Shown one piece after another: positions 1 to 10,969 of a DNA stretch of 64,000 bases. This stretch comes from Enterobacter asburiae. Lineage in GTDB: Bacteria > Pseudomonadota > Gammaproteobacteria > Enterobacterales > Enterobacteriaceae. The translations under genes and the position numbers were made by a program. The notes below the pieces were generated by a model. That model searched no databases, was not told the origin of the DNA, and saw only the letters and a program-made list of their open reading frames with translations. Every line of letters begins with the position of its first letter. The stretch's first letter is position 1. The stretch covers positions 186,001-250,000 of the forward strand of contig JAAQVN010000001.1 in assembly GCA_011754535.1 (NCBI GenBank), in the 5' to 3' direction.

Positions 1-1029
1 GTCGTCTTCTTTCACTTTGCTGGTTTTCAGCAGGATAGAAGAGACCACGAAGGAGACCGCCATTGCGGCACAGATCGCCGCGATGTTCGCGAAGTACGCA
101 CCTTTCGGGGTCATCGCCAGCACCGCCAGGATAGAGCCCGGAGAAGCAGGAGAGACCAGGCCGCCGCCCAGCACGCTCAGGGTGAACACGCCGGTCATAC
201 CGCCGAGGATAACGGCAAGGATCAGGCGTGGGTTCATCAGCACGTACGGGAAGTAAATTTCGTGGATACCACCCAGGAAGTGGATGATAGCTGCACCGCC
301 AGCAGACTGCTTCGCGCTGCCGCGACCAAAGAACATGTACGCCAGCAGAACGCCCATGCCCGGACCCGGGTTCGCTTCAATCAGGAAGAAGATGGACTTG
401 CCGAGATCGTGAGACTGCTGAATACCCAGCGGCGAGAAGATACCGTGGTTGATGGCGTTGTTCAGGAACAGGATTTTCGCCGGTTCAACGAAGATAGACG
501 CCAGCGGCAGCATGTCGTGCGCCACCATGAAGTTAACGCCCGCCGCCAGCAGTTTGGACAGCACTTCAACAGCCGGACCAATGCCGAGGAACGCCAGAAT
601 CGCGAGGATCATCCCGATGATGCCCGCAGAGAAGTTGTTCACCAGCATTTCGAAGCCGGATTTGATCTTGCCATCAACCCAGACGTCGAATTTCTTAATC
701 GCCCAGCCGCCGAGAGGACCGGCAATCATCGCACCGAGGAACATCGGCATATCCGCACCGACGATAACACCCATAGTCGTGATAGCACCCACTACGCCAC
801 CACGGTCACCGCCCACCAGACGACCACCGGTGTAACCGATGAGCAGCGGCAGGAGATAGGTAATCATTGGGCCAACAAGTTTCGCCAGCGTTTCGTTAGG
901 CAACCACCCTGTCGGAATAAACAATGCGGTGATAATACCCCACGCGATAAACGCGCCGATATTTGGCATCACCATGTTGCTGAGGAAACGACCAAAGCTT
1001 TGAACTTTGATCTTGAAATCGGATGACAT
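1..1029 (-). CDS. mtlA: PTS mannitol transporter subunit IICBA (partial, N-terminal part)
   Basis: The minus strand encodes the first 343 residues of the mannitol-specific enzyme II, which imports mannitol and phosphorylates it to mannitol-1-phosphate at the inner membrane. It begins [20 protein letters not shown] and is nearly identical by eye to E. coli MtlA, with the IIC signatures [21 protein letters not shown] and [12 protein letters not shown] and the [13 protein letters not shown] segment. The family is about 637 residues, so the rest of IIC and the IIB and IIA domains lie outside the window. mtlD and mtlR would be expected next. The start follows an AAGGGGTG ribosome-binding site, and CRP-like sites lie upstream. 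Confidence 0.97.
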   Translation of the reverse strand, partial: MSSDFKIKVQSFGRFLSNMVMPNIGAFIAWGIITALFIPTGWLPNETLAKLVGPMITYLLPLLIGYTGGRLVGGDRGGVVGAITTMGVIVGADMPMFLGAMIAGPLGGWAIKKFDVWVDGKIKSGFEMLVNNFSAGIIGMILAILAFLGIGPAVEVLSKLLAAGVNFMVAHDMLPLASIFVEPAKILFLNNAINHGIFSPLGIQQSHDLGKSIFFLIEANPGPGMGVLLAYMFFGRGSAKQSAGGAAIIHFLGGIHEIYFPYVLMNPRLILAVILGGMTGVFTLSVLGGGLVSPASPGSILAVLAMTPKGAYFANIAAICAAMAVSFVVSSILLKTSKVKEDD

Positions 1030-1171
1030 AAAACACCCCTTCTTATGTTTACGCTTAGGCTTGCGGCCCGAGGTTTATCGTTAATGTGCGGCGGCAGAGG
1101 TAGCCGGGCCCTGTTCTGATGCTGTGAAATCTGGCACTGAATCGTTCAACTGTCCAGACAGCGAAAATTTA

Positions 1172-1348
1172 TGTGATGCCCATCACGTAAATGCAGGGGG
1201 TGTGCCGCCCTTCATGGTGATCTGAATCACAAAATAAGTGGGCAAAAAAAATACGATGGCGAGAAAAGAAGCAAAAACCACGGATTTTTGTGATGTATAT
1301 CTCTTTTTGGTTTCGTGAGTTTGTTTCTGGATTGTGACTGATTTCACA
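1172..1348. promoter_or_regulatory. Cluster of four CRP-like sites upstream of mtlA
   Basis: Four matches to TGTGA-N6-TCACA lie between mtlA (leftward) and yibI (rightward). They are at 1172-1187 (TGTGA/TCACG), 1216-1231 (GGTGA/TCACA), 1289-1304 (TGTGA/TCTCT) and 1333-1348 (TGTGA/TCACA, perfect). E. coli mtlA is known to be controlled by multiple cAMP-CRP sites in the same place, so catabolite control of mtlA is the natural reading. The rest of the gap, about 1400-1650, is AT-rich and holds no gene that I can support. Confidence 0.75.
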
Positions 1349-1665
1349 AAATATTTTTATGCAGATTTCTCCGACTGGGATCGGCGTCAGGATGGCCTTC
1401 CGTGACACGGAAAGCTAAAAAAACACTTTTCGTATGTAGTATGGCGGAAAGCTAAAACCTGAATTACGCTCATTATGTAAGGTTGAGTATATTATTATTC
1501 AGGATATATTTTGACACGCTTATAAACTTGCATGGAGATATTATAAAAAACGATACTCCCCGGCTCTGAAATAATCAGTGTGCCTTTTAAATTTAAAAAT
1601 AAATTAATTAGGCTGCGTGCTGTTTTATTAGTTTAATGAGTTGACGTTGTTTAAGTGAGGAGAAT

Positions 1666-2022
1666 ATGTTTCTCAACTATTTCGCGCTGGGCGTGTTGAT
1701 TTTTGTATTTCTGGTTCTTTTTTACGGAATCATCGCCATTCATGATATCCCCTATAATATGGCCAAAAAGCGCAATCATCCCCATGCCGATGCTATTCAT
1801 ACGGCAGGCTGGATCAGCCTGTTTACGCTCCATGCCATCTGGCCATTCCTGTGGATTTGGGCCACCCTGTACCGCGAAGATCGCGGCTGGGGTATGCAGA
1901 ACCACATCACCAGGGCGGATGAGGTTCCGGGCATGGATGCGCTGGCCAAACGCGTGGCCGAGTTAGAACACAAGCTGGCAGCGGTTCAGCCCTCTGATGA
2001 TAAAAACACGCTGGAGCGCTAA
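1666..2022 (+). CDS. yibI: YibI, small DUF3302 inner-membrane protein
   Basis: A 118-residue protein with one strong hydrophobic segment near residues 3-25 ([18 protein letters not shown]) and a second around 45-65 ([20 protein letters not shown]). A charged C-terminal helix ([16 protein letters not shown]) follows. It matches E. coli YibI in length and position next to yibH and mtlA. The start has a GTGAGGAG ribosome-binding site. The stop is 2 bases before yibH, so the two are translated as a pair, and YibI probably works with the YibH fusion protein at the inner membrane. Its biochemical role is not known. Confidence 0.9.
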   Translation: MFLNYFALGVLIFVFLVLFYGIIAIHDIPYNMAKKRNHPHADAIHTAGWISLFTLHAIWPFLWIWATLYREDRGWGMQNHITRADEVPGMDALAKRVAELEHKLAAVQPSDDKNTLER

Positions 2023-2024
2023 TC

Positions 2025-3161
2025 ATGGATCTGTTGATTATTCTGACCTATGTGGCATTTGCCTGGGCAATCTTTAAAATATTCCGTATTCCGGTAAACC
2101 AGTGGACGCTTGCTACCGCGACGTTAGGAGGCGTGTTTATTGTTGCCGGACTTATTCTGCTAATGAACTATAACCATCCGTATACCTTTACGGCGCAAAA
2201 AGCGGTTATTTCCATTCCGATTACGCCGCAGGTCACGGGAGTGGTGACTGAAGTGACCGATAAAAATAACCAGCTCATTAAAAAAGGCGAAGTGTTATTT
2301 AAACTGGATCCGGGCCGCTATCAGGCGCGCGTCGACAGACTGAAGGCAGACCTGGTGACCGCGACGCACAATATCGACAATCTGAAAGCGCAGCTGTCGG
2401 AAGCGGTTGCCAATACGACACGCGTCTCCGCTGAACGCGATCGCCTGTATAAAGATTATCAGCGCTACCTGAAAGGCAGCCAGGCGAAGGTGAATCCGTT
2501 CTCTGAAAGCGATATTGATAACGCGCGGCAGAACTATCTGGCGCAGGATGCCATGGTGAAAGGTTCCGTTGCTGAACAGACGCAGATTCAAAGCCAGCTG
2601 GACAGCATGGTGAACGGCGAGCAGTCGCAGATTGCCTCGTTACGTGCCCAGCTTGCTGAAGCAAAATACAACCTCGATCAGACCGTGGTGCGCGCGCCGA
2701 GCAACGGCTATATCACCCAGGTGCTGATTCGTCCGGGAACCTATGCCGCCGCGCTGCCTTTGCGCCCGGTGATGGTCTTCATTCCTGAACAGAAGCGTCA
2801 GATTGTGGCCCAGTTCCGTCAGAATTCGCTGCTGCGCCTGAAGCCGGGCGATGAAGCGGAAGTGGTGTTTAACGCGCTGCCGGGCCAGGTGTTCACCGGT
2901 AAGCTCACCAGCGTTCTGCCGGTGGTGCCGGGCGGGTCGTATCAGGCGCAGGGCGCGTTGCAGGCACTGACCGTCGCGCCGGGTACGGATGGCGTACAGG
3001 CGCTGATTGAGCTGGAGCCTAACGCCGACGTCGATGCTTTGCCGGACGGCATTTATGCCCAGGTGGCGGTCTATTCGGATCATTTCGCCCACGTCTCGGT
3101 GATGCGTAAAGTGCTGCTGCGTATGACCAGCTGGATGCACTACCTCTATCTCGATCACTAA
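2025..3161 (+). CDS. yibH: YibH, HlyD-type membrane fusion protein
   Basis: A 378-residue periplasmic adaptor of the HlyD/EmrA class. It has an N-terminal membrane anchor (residues about 3-50, two hydrophobic runs), a biotinyl-lipoyl half motif ([23 protein letters not shown]), a long coiled-coil hairpin (about 100-205) and the second lipoyl half ([18 protein letters not shown]). A beta-barrel domain follows. The family links an inner-membrane pump to an outer-membrane channel, but no pump gene is adjacent; YibI is the only partner in sight. A hairpin with a T tract follows at 3170-3204. Confidence 0.92.
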   Translation: MDLLIILTYVAFAWAIFKIFRIPVNQWTLATATLGGVFIVAGLILLMNYNHPYTFTAQKAVISIPITPQVTGVVTEVTDKNNQLIKKGEVLFKLDPGRYQARVDRLKADLVTATHNIDNLKAQLSEAVANTTRVSAERDRLYKDYQRYLKGSQAKVNPFSESDIDNARQNYLAQDAMVKGSVAEQTQIQSQLDSMVNGEQSQIASLRAQLAEAKYNLDQTVVRAPSNGYITQVLIRPGTYAAALPLRPVMVFIPEQKRQIVAQFRQNSLLRLKPGDEAEVVFNALPGQVFTGKLTSVLPVVPGGSYQAQGALQALTVAPGTDGVQALIELEPNADVDALPDGIYAQVAVYSDHFAHVSVMRKVLLRMTSWMHYLYLDH

Positions 3162-3168
3162 TCCTTCC

Positions 3169-3204
3169 GGGGCAGGAATGCGACACACATACCTGCCCTT
3201 TTTT
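3169..3204 (+). terminator. Rho-independent terminator after yibH
   Basis: GGGCAGG at 3170-3176 pairs with CCTGCCC at 3192-3198 across a 15-base loop. A run of six T residues follows, which ends the yibIH unit before yibF. Confidence 0.7.
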
Positions 3205-3251
3205 CATCGCTTGATCCATACTGACTTTTTCCCGGCATCAAGGATCAGGCA

Positions 3252-3860
3252 ATGAAACTCATCGGTAGCTACACCAGTCCCTTCGTGCGAAAAATCTCGA
3301 TTCTCCTGCTGGAGAAAGGGATTGAATTTGAATTCGTTAATGAGCAGCCCTACAACGCCGAAAACGGCGTCGCGCAGTATAACCCGCTGGGGAAAGTTCC
3401 GGCGCTGGTAACGGACGAGGGCGAATACTGGTTCGATTCCCCCATCATTGCGGAGTATGTCGAACTGCTGGGCGTTGCCCCGGCAATGCTGCCGTCTGAC
3501 CCTAAAGCGGCGCTGGCGGTGAAGCAAATTGAAGCCCTGGCCGATGGCATTATGGATGCGGCACTCACCTCCGTACGCGAGCAGGCGCGTCCCGCCGCGC
3601 AGCAGTCAGAAAACGAATTGCTGCGCCAGCGGGAAAAAATCAGCCGCAGTCTGGATATGTGCGAACAGCTTATCCGGGAGGGCAAGATCCACACCGACAG
3701 CCTGAACCTGGCAACCATCGCCATCGCCTGCGCCATCGGCTATCTCAACTTCCGCCGGGTGTCCCCAGGCTGGTGCGTAGACCGTCCGCTGCTGGTGAAA
3801 CTTGCCGAAACGCTCTTTAGCCGCGAGAGCTTTGCCCGTACAGAACCGCCAAAGGCTTGA
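3252..3860 (+). CDS. yibF: YibF, glutathione S-transferase family protein
   Basis: A 202-residue cytosolic GST. The thioredoxin-like N-terminal domain (residues 1-80) opens [20 protein letters not shown], with the glutathione-binding turn GKVPALV and the [11 protein letters not shown] motif. The alpha-helical C-terminal domain contains [18 protein letters not shown]. Length and sequence match E. coli YibF, which sits between yibH and selA there too. The physiological substrate is not established. The start at 3252 is preceded by CAAGGATCAGGCA, a reasonable ribosome-binding site. Confidence 0.93.
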   Translation: MKLIGSYTSPFVRKISILLLEKGIEFEFVNEQPYNAENGVAQYNPLGKVPALVTDEGEYWFDSPIIAEYVELLGVAPAMLPSDPKAALAVKQIEALADGIMDAALTSVREQARPAAQQSENELLRQREKISRSLDMCEQLIREGKIHTDSLNLATIAIACAIGYLNFRRVSPGWCVDRPLLVKLAETLFSRESFARTEPPKA

Positions 3861-3867
3861 CGCGGGT

Positions 3868-3983
<116 letters not shown>

Positions 3984-4029
3984 TAACACTTCGGCGTCGG
4001 AGGCGGTACAATCCCTCCACATGTTAACT

Positions 4030-4050
4030 CCCTCTCCCGTCGGGAGGGGG
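4030..4050. repeat. Short GC-rich hairpin of the CCCTCTCCC/GGGAGAGGG family
   Basis: CCCTCTCCCG pairs with the following CGGGAGGGGG in the selA leader, 27 bases before the start codon. It is a fragment of the repeat family also seen near 18411, 36491, 42630, 45564 and 62202. Confidence 0.6.
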
Positions 4051-4077
4051 GAAGATATTTACTCGCCAGGCGCTTTC

Positions 4078-5463
4078 ATGACTACTCATCATTCGCTGTA
4101 CAGCCAGATCCCCGCGACCGACCGACTTCTTCGCGAGCCCCGCATTCATGCTGCCGTTGAGCGCTTCGGCCATACCGCGACGGTGGAGATGTTACGTCTG
4201 CTTCAGGATGAAGCCCGCGGCCATATCCAGGCCGAAAACACCTTGCCCGACTGGTGCACAGCGTGGGAGCAGGAAGTTGAGCACCGGCTGGACGAGAAAG
4301 CGCAAAGCGCGTTACGCCCGGTGATTAACCTGACGGGAACCGTGCTGCACACCAACCTGGGGCGCGCGCAGCAGGCGGAAGAGGCGGTGGCTGCGGTCGT
4401 GCAGGCCATGCGCTCGCCTGTGACGCTGGAGTACGATCTGGACGGCGCGGGGCGCGGGCATCGCGATCGCGCGCTGGCAGATCTGCTCTGCCAGCTAACC
4501 GGCGCGGAAGATGCCTGCATTGTGAATAACAACGCGGCGGCGGTGCTGTTGATGCTGGCGGCGACCGCGAGCGGCAGAGAGGTGGTGGTGTCCCGCGGCG
4601 AGCTGGTGGAGATTGGCGGGGCGTTTCGCATCCCGGACGTGATGCGTCAGGCGGGCTGCACGCTGCATGAGGTGGGCACCACGAACCGTACCCATGCGAA
4701 AGATTATCGCGCGGCGGTGAATGAAAACACCGCCCTGCTGATGAAGGTCCACACCAGCAATTATCATATTGAGGGCTTCACCAAAACCGTTGACGAGGCC
4801 GAGCTGGCGGCGATTGGGCAGGAACTGAATATTCCGGTGATTGCCGACCTCGGCAGCGGTTCGCTGGTGGATCTCAGCCTGTACGGGTTGCCAAAAGAGC
4901 CGATGCCGCAGGAGATGATTGCCGCAGGCGTGAGCCTGGTCAGCTTTTCCGGAGACAAACTGCTGGGCGGGCCGCAGGCCGGGATTATCGTCGGCAAGCG
5001 CGAGCTGATTGCGCAACTGCAGCAGCACCCGCTCAAGCGCGCCCTGCGGGCCGATAAAATGACCCTTGCCGCGCTGGACGCGACGCTGCGGCTCTATCTC
5101 CACCCGGAGAAGCTGGCCGACCGTCTGCCCACGCTGCGCCTGTTAAGCCGGGATGCCGCCTCGATTCGCGCGCAGGCCGAACTGCTGCTGCCGCGCGTCG
5201 CCCCGCACTACCCCGATTTTGACGTCCGCATTGAGCCCTGCCAGTCGCAGATAGGCAGCGGTTCGCTGCCGGTGGACAGGCTGCCGAGTGAAGCGCTCAC
5301 GTTCACCCCGCGTGACGGGCGCGGCAGCCGCCTTGAGGCGCTGTCGTTGCGCTGGCGCGTCTTGCCGACGCCGGTCATCGGGCGGATTTACGATGGCCGC
5401 ATGTGGCTGGATCTGCGCTGCCTTGAAGATGAAGAGCGATTTCTGGAGATGTTGCTGAAATGA
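4078..5463 (+). CDS. selA: L-seryl-tRNA(Sec) selenium transferase
   Basis: A 461-residue PLP enzyme that converts seryl-tRNA(Sec) to selenocysteinyl-tRNA(Sec) using selenophosphate. It shows [39 protein letters not shown] and [14 protein letters not shown], the last with the PLP-binding lysine at residue 294. The start at 4078 ([10 protein letters not shown]) is chosen because it aligns with the E. coli 463-residue SelA. The open frame extends upstream through the ERIC element, but that extension has no homology. The stop overlaps the selB start by 4 bases (ATGA), so the two are translationally coupled. selC is not in the window. Confidence 0.97.
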   Translation: MTTHHSLYSQIPATDRLLREPRIHAAVERFGHTATVEMLRLLQDEARGHIQAENTLPDWCTAWEQEVEHRLDEKAQSALRPVINLTGTVLHTNLGRAQQAEEAVAAVVQAMRSPVTLEYDLDGAGRGHRDRALADLLCQLTGAEDACIVNNNAAAVLLMLAATASGREVVVSRGELVEIGGAFRIPDVMRQAGCTLHEVGTTNRTHAKDYRAAVNENTALLMKVHTSNYHIEGFTKTVDEAELAAIGQELNIPVIADLGSGSLVDLSLYGLPKEPMPQEMIAAGVSLVSFSGDKLLGGPQAGIIVGKRELIAQLQQHPLKRALRADKMTLAALDATLRLYLHPEKLADRLPTLRLLSRDAASIRAQAELLLPRVAPHYPDFDVRIEPCQSQIGSGSLPVDRLPSEALTFTPRDGRGSRLEALSLRWRVLPTPVIGRIYDGRMWLDLRCLEDEERFLEMLLK

Positions 5464-7298
5464 TTATTGCCACCGCCGGTCACGTCGACCATGGAAAAAC
5501 CACGTTGCTGCAGGCGATCACCGGCATAAATGCCGATCGCCTGCCGGAAGAGAAAAAGCGCGGCATGACCATCGATCTGGGCTATGCCTATTGGCCCCAG
5601 CCGGATGGCCGCGTGCTGGGCTTTATTGATGTTCCGGGGCATGAAAAGTTTCTGTCTAACATGCTGGCGGGCGTGGGGGGCATCGATCATGCGCTGCTTG
5701 TGGTGGCCTGCGACGACGGCGTGATGGCGCAAACCCGTGAGCATCTGGCAATCCTCCAGCTGACCGGCAACCCGCAGCTGACCGTGGCGCTGACTAAAGC
5801 CGATCGCGTGGATGAGGCGCGCATCAGCGAGGTGCGTGAAGCGGTGCGGGCGACCTTACGGGAATATGGTTTTGCCGAGGCGCCGCTTTTTGTCACCGTG
5901 GCGACTGAAGGCCGCGGTATCGACGATCTTCGCCACCACTTGCAGCAATTATCGTCGCGCGACCACGCCAGCCATCACCGTTTCCGTCTGGCGATTGACC
6001 GGGCGTTTACCGTAAAAGGCGCGGGGCTGGTGGTCACCGGTACGGCGCTGAGCGGTGAAGTGAAGGTGGGAGATAGCCTGTGGCTGACGGGCGTTAATAA
6101 ACCGATGCGCGTGCGCGGCTTACATGCGCAAAACCAGCCCGCAGAGCACGCCCACGCCGGGCAGCGGATCGCGCTCAACATTGTCGGGGATGCAGAAAAA
6201 GAGCAGCTTAACCGCGGCGACTGGCTGCTGGCCGACGCCCCGCCCGAGCCGTCTGAGCGTGTGATTGTCTCCCTGCAGACGCACGTACCCCTGACCCAAT
6301 GGCAGCCGCTGCATATTCACCACGCGGCCAGCCATATCACCGGGCGCGTGTCCCTGCTGGAAAACGATCTTGCCGAACTGGTTTTTGATTCGCCGCTCTG
6401 GCTGGCGGACAACGACCGTCTGGTGCTGCGGGATATTTCCGCGCGGGAAACGCTGGCCGGGGCGCGGGTAGTGACGCTTAACCCGCCTCGACGTGGCAAG
6501 CGTAAGCCTGAATATCTGCAATGGCTTGCAGCGCTGGCCCAGGCTCCGGATGATAACGCCGCGCTGCGGGTGCATCTTGAGCGCGGGGCGGTGAGCCTGA
6601 GTGATTTTGCATGGGCACGTCAGCTGAGCGACGAAGGACTACGTCAGCTGACCCGGCAGCCGGGCTTTATTCAGGCCGGCAACAGCCTGCTCGATGCGCC
6701 GGTGGCTGCACACTGGCAGCGTAAGATACTGAACACGCTCGCAACGTACCATGAACAGCATCAGGATGAGCCCGGTCCTGGTCGTGAGCGTCTGAGACGC
6801 ATGGCGCTGCCGATGGAAGATGACGCGCTGGTGCTGCTGCTGATTGAAAACATGCGCGAAAGCGGTGTGATTAAAAGCCATCACGGCTGGCTGCATCTGC
6901 CGGATCACAAGGCCGGGTTCACCGCAGAGCAGGAGGCTATATGGCAAAAAGTGGCCTTAATGTTTGGGGATGAACCGTGGTGGGTTCGGGATCTGGCGCG
7001 TGAGACGAACACCGACGAGCAGGCGATGCGTCAGGTATTGCGCCATGCGGCGCAGCAGGGGCTGATAGTCGCGATCGTGAAAGATCGTTATTACCGTAAC
7101 GATCGCATTGTGGCATTTGCCAACCTGATCCGCGAACTGGATCAGGCGCGCGGCTCCACCTGCGCAGCCGATTTCCGCGATCGGCTGAACGTAGGCCGCA
7201 AGCTGGCGATTCAGATCCTGGAATATTTCAACCGTATCGGGTTTACGCGTCGCCGGGGTAATGACCATCTGCTTCGCGACGCGCAGCTGTTCCCCTGA
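5460..7298 (+). CDS. selB: Selenocysteine-specific elongation factor
   Basis: A 612-residue specialised EF-Tu relative that delivers Sec-tRNA(Sec) to UGA codons followed by a SECIS hairpin. The GTPase domain carries G1 GHVDHGKT (residues 7-14), DVPGHEKF and TKADR. Beta-barrel domains follow, then C-terminal winged helices (about 370-612, ending [21 protein letters not shown]) that bind SECIS. Length fits E. coli SelB (614). It is co-translated with selA. It ends 3 bases before the convergent ROK kinase gene. Confidence 0.97.
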   Translation: MIIATAGHVDHGKTTLLQAITGINADRLPEEKKRGMTIDLGYAYWPQPDGRVLGFIDVPGHEKFLSNMLAGVGGIDHALLVVACDDGVMAQTREHLAILQLTGNPQLTVALTKADRVDEARISEVREAVRATLREYGFAEAPLFVTVATEGRGIDDLRHHLQQLSSRDHASHHRFRLAIDRAFTVKGAGLVVTGTALSGEVKVGDSLWLTGVNKPMRVRGLHAQNQPAEHAHAGQRIALNIVGDAEKEQLNRGDWLLADAPPEPSERVIVSLQTHVPLTQWQPLHIHHAASHITGRVSLLENDLAELVFDSPLWLADNDRLVLRDISARETLAGARVVTLNPPRRGKRKPEYLQWLAALAQAPDDNAALRVHLERGAVSLSDFAWARQLSDEGLRQLTRQPGFIQAGNSLLDAPVAAHWQRKILNTLATYHEQHQDEPGPGRERLRRMALPMEDDALVLLLIENMRESGVIKSHHGWLHLPDHKAGFTAEQEAIWQKVALMFGDEPWWVRDLARETNTDEQAMRQVLRHAAQQGLIVAIVKDRYYRNDRIVAFANLIRELDQARGSTCAADFRDRLNVGRKLAIQILEYFNRIGFTRRRGNDHLLRDAQLFP

Positions 7299-7301
7299 GC
7301 G

Positions 7302-8186
7302 CTACGTGCTGCGGGAGAGTTTCTGCTTAGCCAGCCATACCGCGCCCAGTCTTCCCGCCTGGTTACCCAGCTCGCAGGGCAGAATGGGCACCTTGAGTGC
7401 CTCCCACTCCTCGAATCGCTGTAGATATTTATCGAGCAGGAGATAGATTTTCTCCTGCTCGCTTACCCCGCCACCAATCAGCACTGCCTGTGGATCGAAC
7501 ATCGAGATCACGCTGTAAACGCCGCGTGAGAGAAAATGTGCCCAGGCTTCAATAGCTTCGCGCAGATGCACGTCGCTCTCCATACGTTTAAAAAGCTCCT
7601 CGCCGTCAGGCATCTCTTCTTCTGATACGGCCAGCACGCGGCGGCAGGCTTTCATCAGGCCGCTGGCAGACGCAACCTCGTGCATCGGTTCGCCCTGATC
7701 CCCGACGGGTAGCACGCCAAATTCGCCGGCGCGGTAATGTGACCCGCGATAGAGATCGCCTTCCATCACAATCCCGCCACCGATGCCTGTGCCGATGGTA
7801 ATGCAGACGAAATGCTCGTAATCCCTACCCGCGCCCTGCCAGCGCTCGCCCAGCGCCGCACAGTTGGCGTCGTTTTCTACAGTGACGGGAAGGTCGGTCA
7901 GCCCGGCGAAGAGTTCGCACAGGTTTTCGCCGTCGAGATAGTCGAGCGCGCCCGCTTTCGCCGCTTCGCCGCTGTGGTGGTTAATATGGCCGGGAAAACT
8001 CACGCCGATACCGGCGATGTCGTGTTCGTCCTGATACGCTTCAACCACCGCTTTCCACTTCTTTTTAAAGGTGTTTTTATCCTCAGGGGTATCGTACTCG
8101 TCCGTCGCCAGCTCCCTGCCATTTTCATCAATCACGCCGTGCTTGATGTGGGTTCCGCCTACGTCAAAACCGATAAATAGCTGCAT
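7302..8186 (-). CDS. ROK-family sugar kinase
   Basis: A 294-residue member of the ROK (repressor, ORF, kinase) family with no N-terminal helix-turn-helix, so it is an enzyme. The phosphate-binding motif DVGGTHIKHG is at residues 8-17. ENDANCAALGERW and TIGTGIGGGIVMEG follow. The usual zinc site (GxCxCGxxGC) is replaced by a cysteine-free stretch around GDQGEPMHEVASASG, as in the beta-glucoside-kinase branch. The start at 8186 (MQLFIGFDVG) has AGGA eight bases upstream; an upstream ATG gives a longer, unaligned N-terminus. The substrate is unknown. In E. coli, yiaY occupies this place. Confidence 0.85.
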   Translation of the reverse strand: MQLFIGFDVGGTHIKHGVIDENGRELATDEYDTPEDKNTFKKKWKAVVEAYQDEHDIAGIGVSFPGHINHHSGEAAKAGALDYLDGENLCELFAGLTDLPVTVENDANCAALGERWQGAGRDYEHFVCITIGTGIGGGIVMEGDLYRGSHYRAGEFGVLPVGDQGEPMHEVASASGLMKACRRVLAVSEEEMPDGEELFKRMESDVHLREAIEAWAHFLSRGVYSVISMFDPQAVLIGGGVSEQEKIYLLLDKYLQRFEEWEALKVPILPCELGNQAGRLGAVWLAKQKLSRST

Positions 8187-8351
8187 CGCATCGTTCCTCA
8201 TGAGCGCTTGAGCTGATAAGTATGGCTCAGTAGCAGAAACGAAACGTAAAGTACGGTAATCCGTGATACGGCTCGTAAACCCGTCACCCACTGGCGAGAA
8301 AACCGCCAGCCGGGACTACCCTTGTTGTATAACAACAGCAAGGAGACGGTC

Positions 8352-9890
8352 ATGACAAATAATCCTCCCTCTTCGCGTATCCAGCCCGGCGAATATGGTT
8401 TTCCCCTCAAGCTGAAGCCCCGCTATGACAACTTTATTGGCGGCAACTGGGTGGCCCCCGTCGACGGCGAATACTATTCCAACCTGACCCCCGTTACCGG
8501 CCAGCCGCTGTGCGAGATAGCCAGCTCCGGCAAGCGTGATATCGACCTGGCGCTGGATGCCGCGCACAAAGCGAAAGATAAATGGGGGCATACCTCCGTT
8601 CAGGACCGCGCGGCCATTTTGTTCAAAATCGCCGACCGGATGGAGCAGAACCTGGAGCTGCTGGCGACGGCAGAAACCTGGGATAACGGCAAGCCGATCC
8701 GGGAAACCATGGCGGCAGACGTGCCGCTGGCTATCGACCACTTCCGCTATTTTGCCTCCTGTATTCGCGCGCAGGAGGGCGGGATCAGCGAAGTTGACAG
8801 CGATACCGTGGCGTACCACTTCCACGAGCCGCTGGGCGTCGTCGGGCAAATCATTCCGTGGAACTTCCCGCTGCTGATGGCGAGCTGGAAAATGGCCCCT
8901 GCGCTGGCCGCCGGGAACTGCATTGTGCTTAAACCGGCGCGTTTAACCCCACTCTCGGTCCTGCTGCTGATGGAAATTGTTGGCGATCTTCTGCCGCCGG
9001 GGGTCATTAACGTGGTGAACGGCGCGGGCGGTGAGATAGGAGAATATCTGGCCACCTCAAAACGGATCGCTAAAGTGGCGTTTACCGGGTCGACGGAAGT
9101 GGGCCAGCAGATTATGCAGTACGCCACGCAGAACATCATTCCGGTGACCCTGGAATTGGGCGGGAAATCCCCGAACATCTTTTTCGCAGACGTGATGGAG
9201 GAAGAGGACGCTTTCTTCGATAAGGCGCTGGAAGGGTTTGCGCTGTTTGCGTTTAACCAGGGCGAAGTCTGCACCTGCCCAAGCCGCGCGCTGGTGCAGG
9301 AATCCATCTATGAGCGCTTTATGGAGCGGGCCATTCGCCGCGTCGAGTCAATCCGCAGCGGTAACCCGCTCGATAACGTCACCCAGATGGGGGCACAGGT
9401 CTCGCATGGCCAGCTGGAAACCATCCTTAACTACATTGATATCGGTAAGAAAGAAGGGGCGGATATTCTGACCGGCGGTCGCCGTAAGGTGCTCGGCGGG
9501 GATCTGCAGGAAGGGTATTACCTTGAGCCGACGATCCTGTTCGGGCAGAACAACATGCGCGTCTTCCAGGAGGAAATTTTCGGACCGGTTCTGGCCGTGA
9601 CTACCTTCAAAACGATGGAGGAGGCGCTGGAAATTGCCAACGACACGCCGTATGGCCTGGGGGCGGGCGTCTGGAGCCGCAACGGTAATCTGGCCTATAA
9701 AATGGGCAGGGGCATTCAGGCCGGGCGCGTCTGGACCAACTGCTACCACGCCTATCCGGCGCACGCGGCATTTGGTGGTTACAAGCAGTCGGGCATCGGG
9801 CGTGAAACCCACAAGATGATGCTGGAGCATTATCAGCAAACGAAATGTCTGCTGGTCAGCTACTCCGATAAACCGCTGGGGCTGTTTTAA
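8352..9890 (+). CDS. aldB: Aldehyde dehydrogenase B
   Basis: A 512-residue NAD(P)-dependent aldehyde dehydrogenase, very close to E. coli AldB, which oxidises acetaldehyde and other aldehydes. It has the substrate-channel segment [20 protein letters not shown], the nucleotide-binding [11 protein letters not shown], the general base in [11 protein letters not shown] and the catalytic cysteine 307 in GEVCTCPSR. The start at 8352 (MTNNPPSSR) follows AAGGAGACGGTC and matches the E. coli start; an in-frame ATG at 8322 would add ten unrelated residues. The 3' end overlaps the convergent LysR gene by 4 bases. Confidence 0.97.
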   Translation: MTNNPPSSRIQPGEYGFPLKLKPRYDNFIGGNWVAPVDGEYYSNLTPVTGQPLCEIASSGKRDIDLALDAAHKAKDKWGHTSVQDRAAILFKIADRMEQNLELLATAETWDNGKPIRETMAADVPLAIDHFRYFASCIRAQEGGISEVDSDTVAYHFHEPLGVVGQIIPWNFPLLMASWKMAPALAAGNCIVLKPARLTPLSVLLLMEIVGDLLPPGVINVVNGAGGEIGEYLATSKRIAKVAFTGSTEVGQQIMQYATQNIIPVTLELGGKSPNIFFADVMEEEDAFFDKALEGFALFAFNQGEVCTCPSRALVQESIYERFMERAIRRVESIRSGNPLDNVTQMGAQVSHGQLETILNYIDIGKKEGADILTGGRRKVLGGDLQEGYYLEPTILFGQNNMRVFQEEIFGPVLAVTTFKTMEEALEIANDTPYGLGAGVWSRNGNLAYKMGRGIQAGRVWTNCYHAYPAHAAFGGYKQSGIGRETHKMMLEHYQQTKCLLVSYSDKPLGLF

Positions 9891-10852
9891 TCGCCCAGCT
9901 CAGGCCGTCCGTGGGCGGCCTGAGCAATTTGCTGGCGCAGGCAGTTCAGAACGCCATCCAGAACGTATTGCACACGCCATGGCTGGTATTCGCGTTTGCG
10001 GAAGATGGCCGTCAGATCGAGCCACCACTCTTCCTGGTGCGGGAAGCAGGGAACCAGCGTGCCCTGCGTTAATTCTCTTTTCAGGCTCTCTTTCGGTGCG
10101 AACACAATGCCAAGATTATTTCTTGCCAGCTCCAGGGCCGTCTGCGTATTGTCGCAAATATAATTTCCGGTCACCCGATAATCATGCACATCATCGCTGC
10201 CATGCATGCGAAAACGCCAGATATTGGCATCATCGACGAGCATGGAGTCAATCAGGATACACGAGTGATTAATTAAATCTTCAGGTCCGGATAAAGGGTG
10301 GTTATTTAAATATGCCTGGGTTGCGAATGCCGTGACGGAATATTTTGTTAACACGCTGGCGACCAGGTTTTCATCTTTCGGCTGAGCATAGGTAATTAAA
10401 ATATCGCAGTCATCCGGAAAGGAAACGCCTTCTGAAAATTCATTGCGGTTCAGATTATAGGTTTTCAGGGAGATGCGAATGTCCCCGATGTCCTTTATCT
10501 GGTGGATCACCTGGCGCGCGAGATAGGTCACGATGCCCGTTGGGGCATAAATCGTGACTTTTCCACGCTTTTCATGCTTATAATCGGCAATGAAATTAAC
10601 AAGTTGAGTGTGTTTGTCCAGTGTGGCGTCGACATACGGGAGTAACGCTTCACCAAACTGTGTCAGAGCGAGCTGACGGGTCGTGCGCTCAAAAACCTTA
10701 AGCCCAACCCGCGTTTCAAAATCAGAGAGATATTTACTGACGTTGGCCTGCGCCATGCCCAGCAGGGCGGCGGCATCACCAATGCTGTGGGTGGCTGCGA
10801 TGACGGAGATTATTTTTAATTCGCGTGGCTTTAGCTGTAATTTACTCATCAT
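9887..10852 (-). CDS. LysR-family transcriptional regulator
   Basis: A LysR-type regulator of about 321 residues. The N-terminal winged helix-turn-helix is at residues about 8-65 ([20 protein letters not shown] then [19 protein letters not shown]). The C-terminal effector domain contains [10 protein letters not shown] and [13 protein letters not shown]. Start choice is uncertain: GTG at 10858, ATG at 10852 or ATG at 10849, none with a strong ribosome-binding site. It is transcribed away from the mipA-like gene across 117 bases, with a perfect AT palindrome between, so that gene is its most likely target. Effector unknown. Confidence 0.85.
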   Translation of the reverse strand: MMSKLQLKPRELKIISVIAATHSIGDAAALLGMAQANVSKYLSDFETRVGLKVFERTTRQLALTQFGEALLPYVDATLDKHTQLVNFIADYKHEKRGKVTIYAPTGIVTYLARQVIHQIKDIGDIRISLKTYNLNRNEFSEGVSFPDDCDILITYAQPKDENLVASVLTKYSVTAFATQAYLNNHPLSGPEDLINHSCILIDSMLVDDANIWRFRMHGSDDVHDYRVTGNYICDNTQTALELARNNLGIVFAPKESLKRELTQGTLVPCFPHQEEWWLDLTAIFRKREYQPWRVQYVLDGVLNCLRQQIAQAAHGRPELGD

Positions 10853-10875
10853 GCGCACCCATCTATATGATTTTA

Positions 10876-10891
10876 TATATAATATTATATA
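10876..10891. promoter_or_regulatory. AT-rich perfect palindrome between the LysR gene and the mipA-like gene
   Basis: TATATAATATTATATA is a perfect 16-base palindrome in the divergent intergenic region. It includes the T-N11-A spacing typical of LysR boxes. This is a candidate operator by inference only, because AT-rich promoter DNA can form such palindromes by chance. Confidence 0.4.
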
Positions 10892-10969
10892 AACCGCAGC
10901 GTTGCATTGGCAAATTTGTAACCATTATTATGCGCCCCGCTTGTTTGGCATTTTAATGGATTACACGTA

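Noticed and set aside
262..1026. 254-codon plus-strand frame at the left edge
   Set aside because: Antisense to mtlA, whose minus-strand reading is nearly identical to E. coli MtlA.
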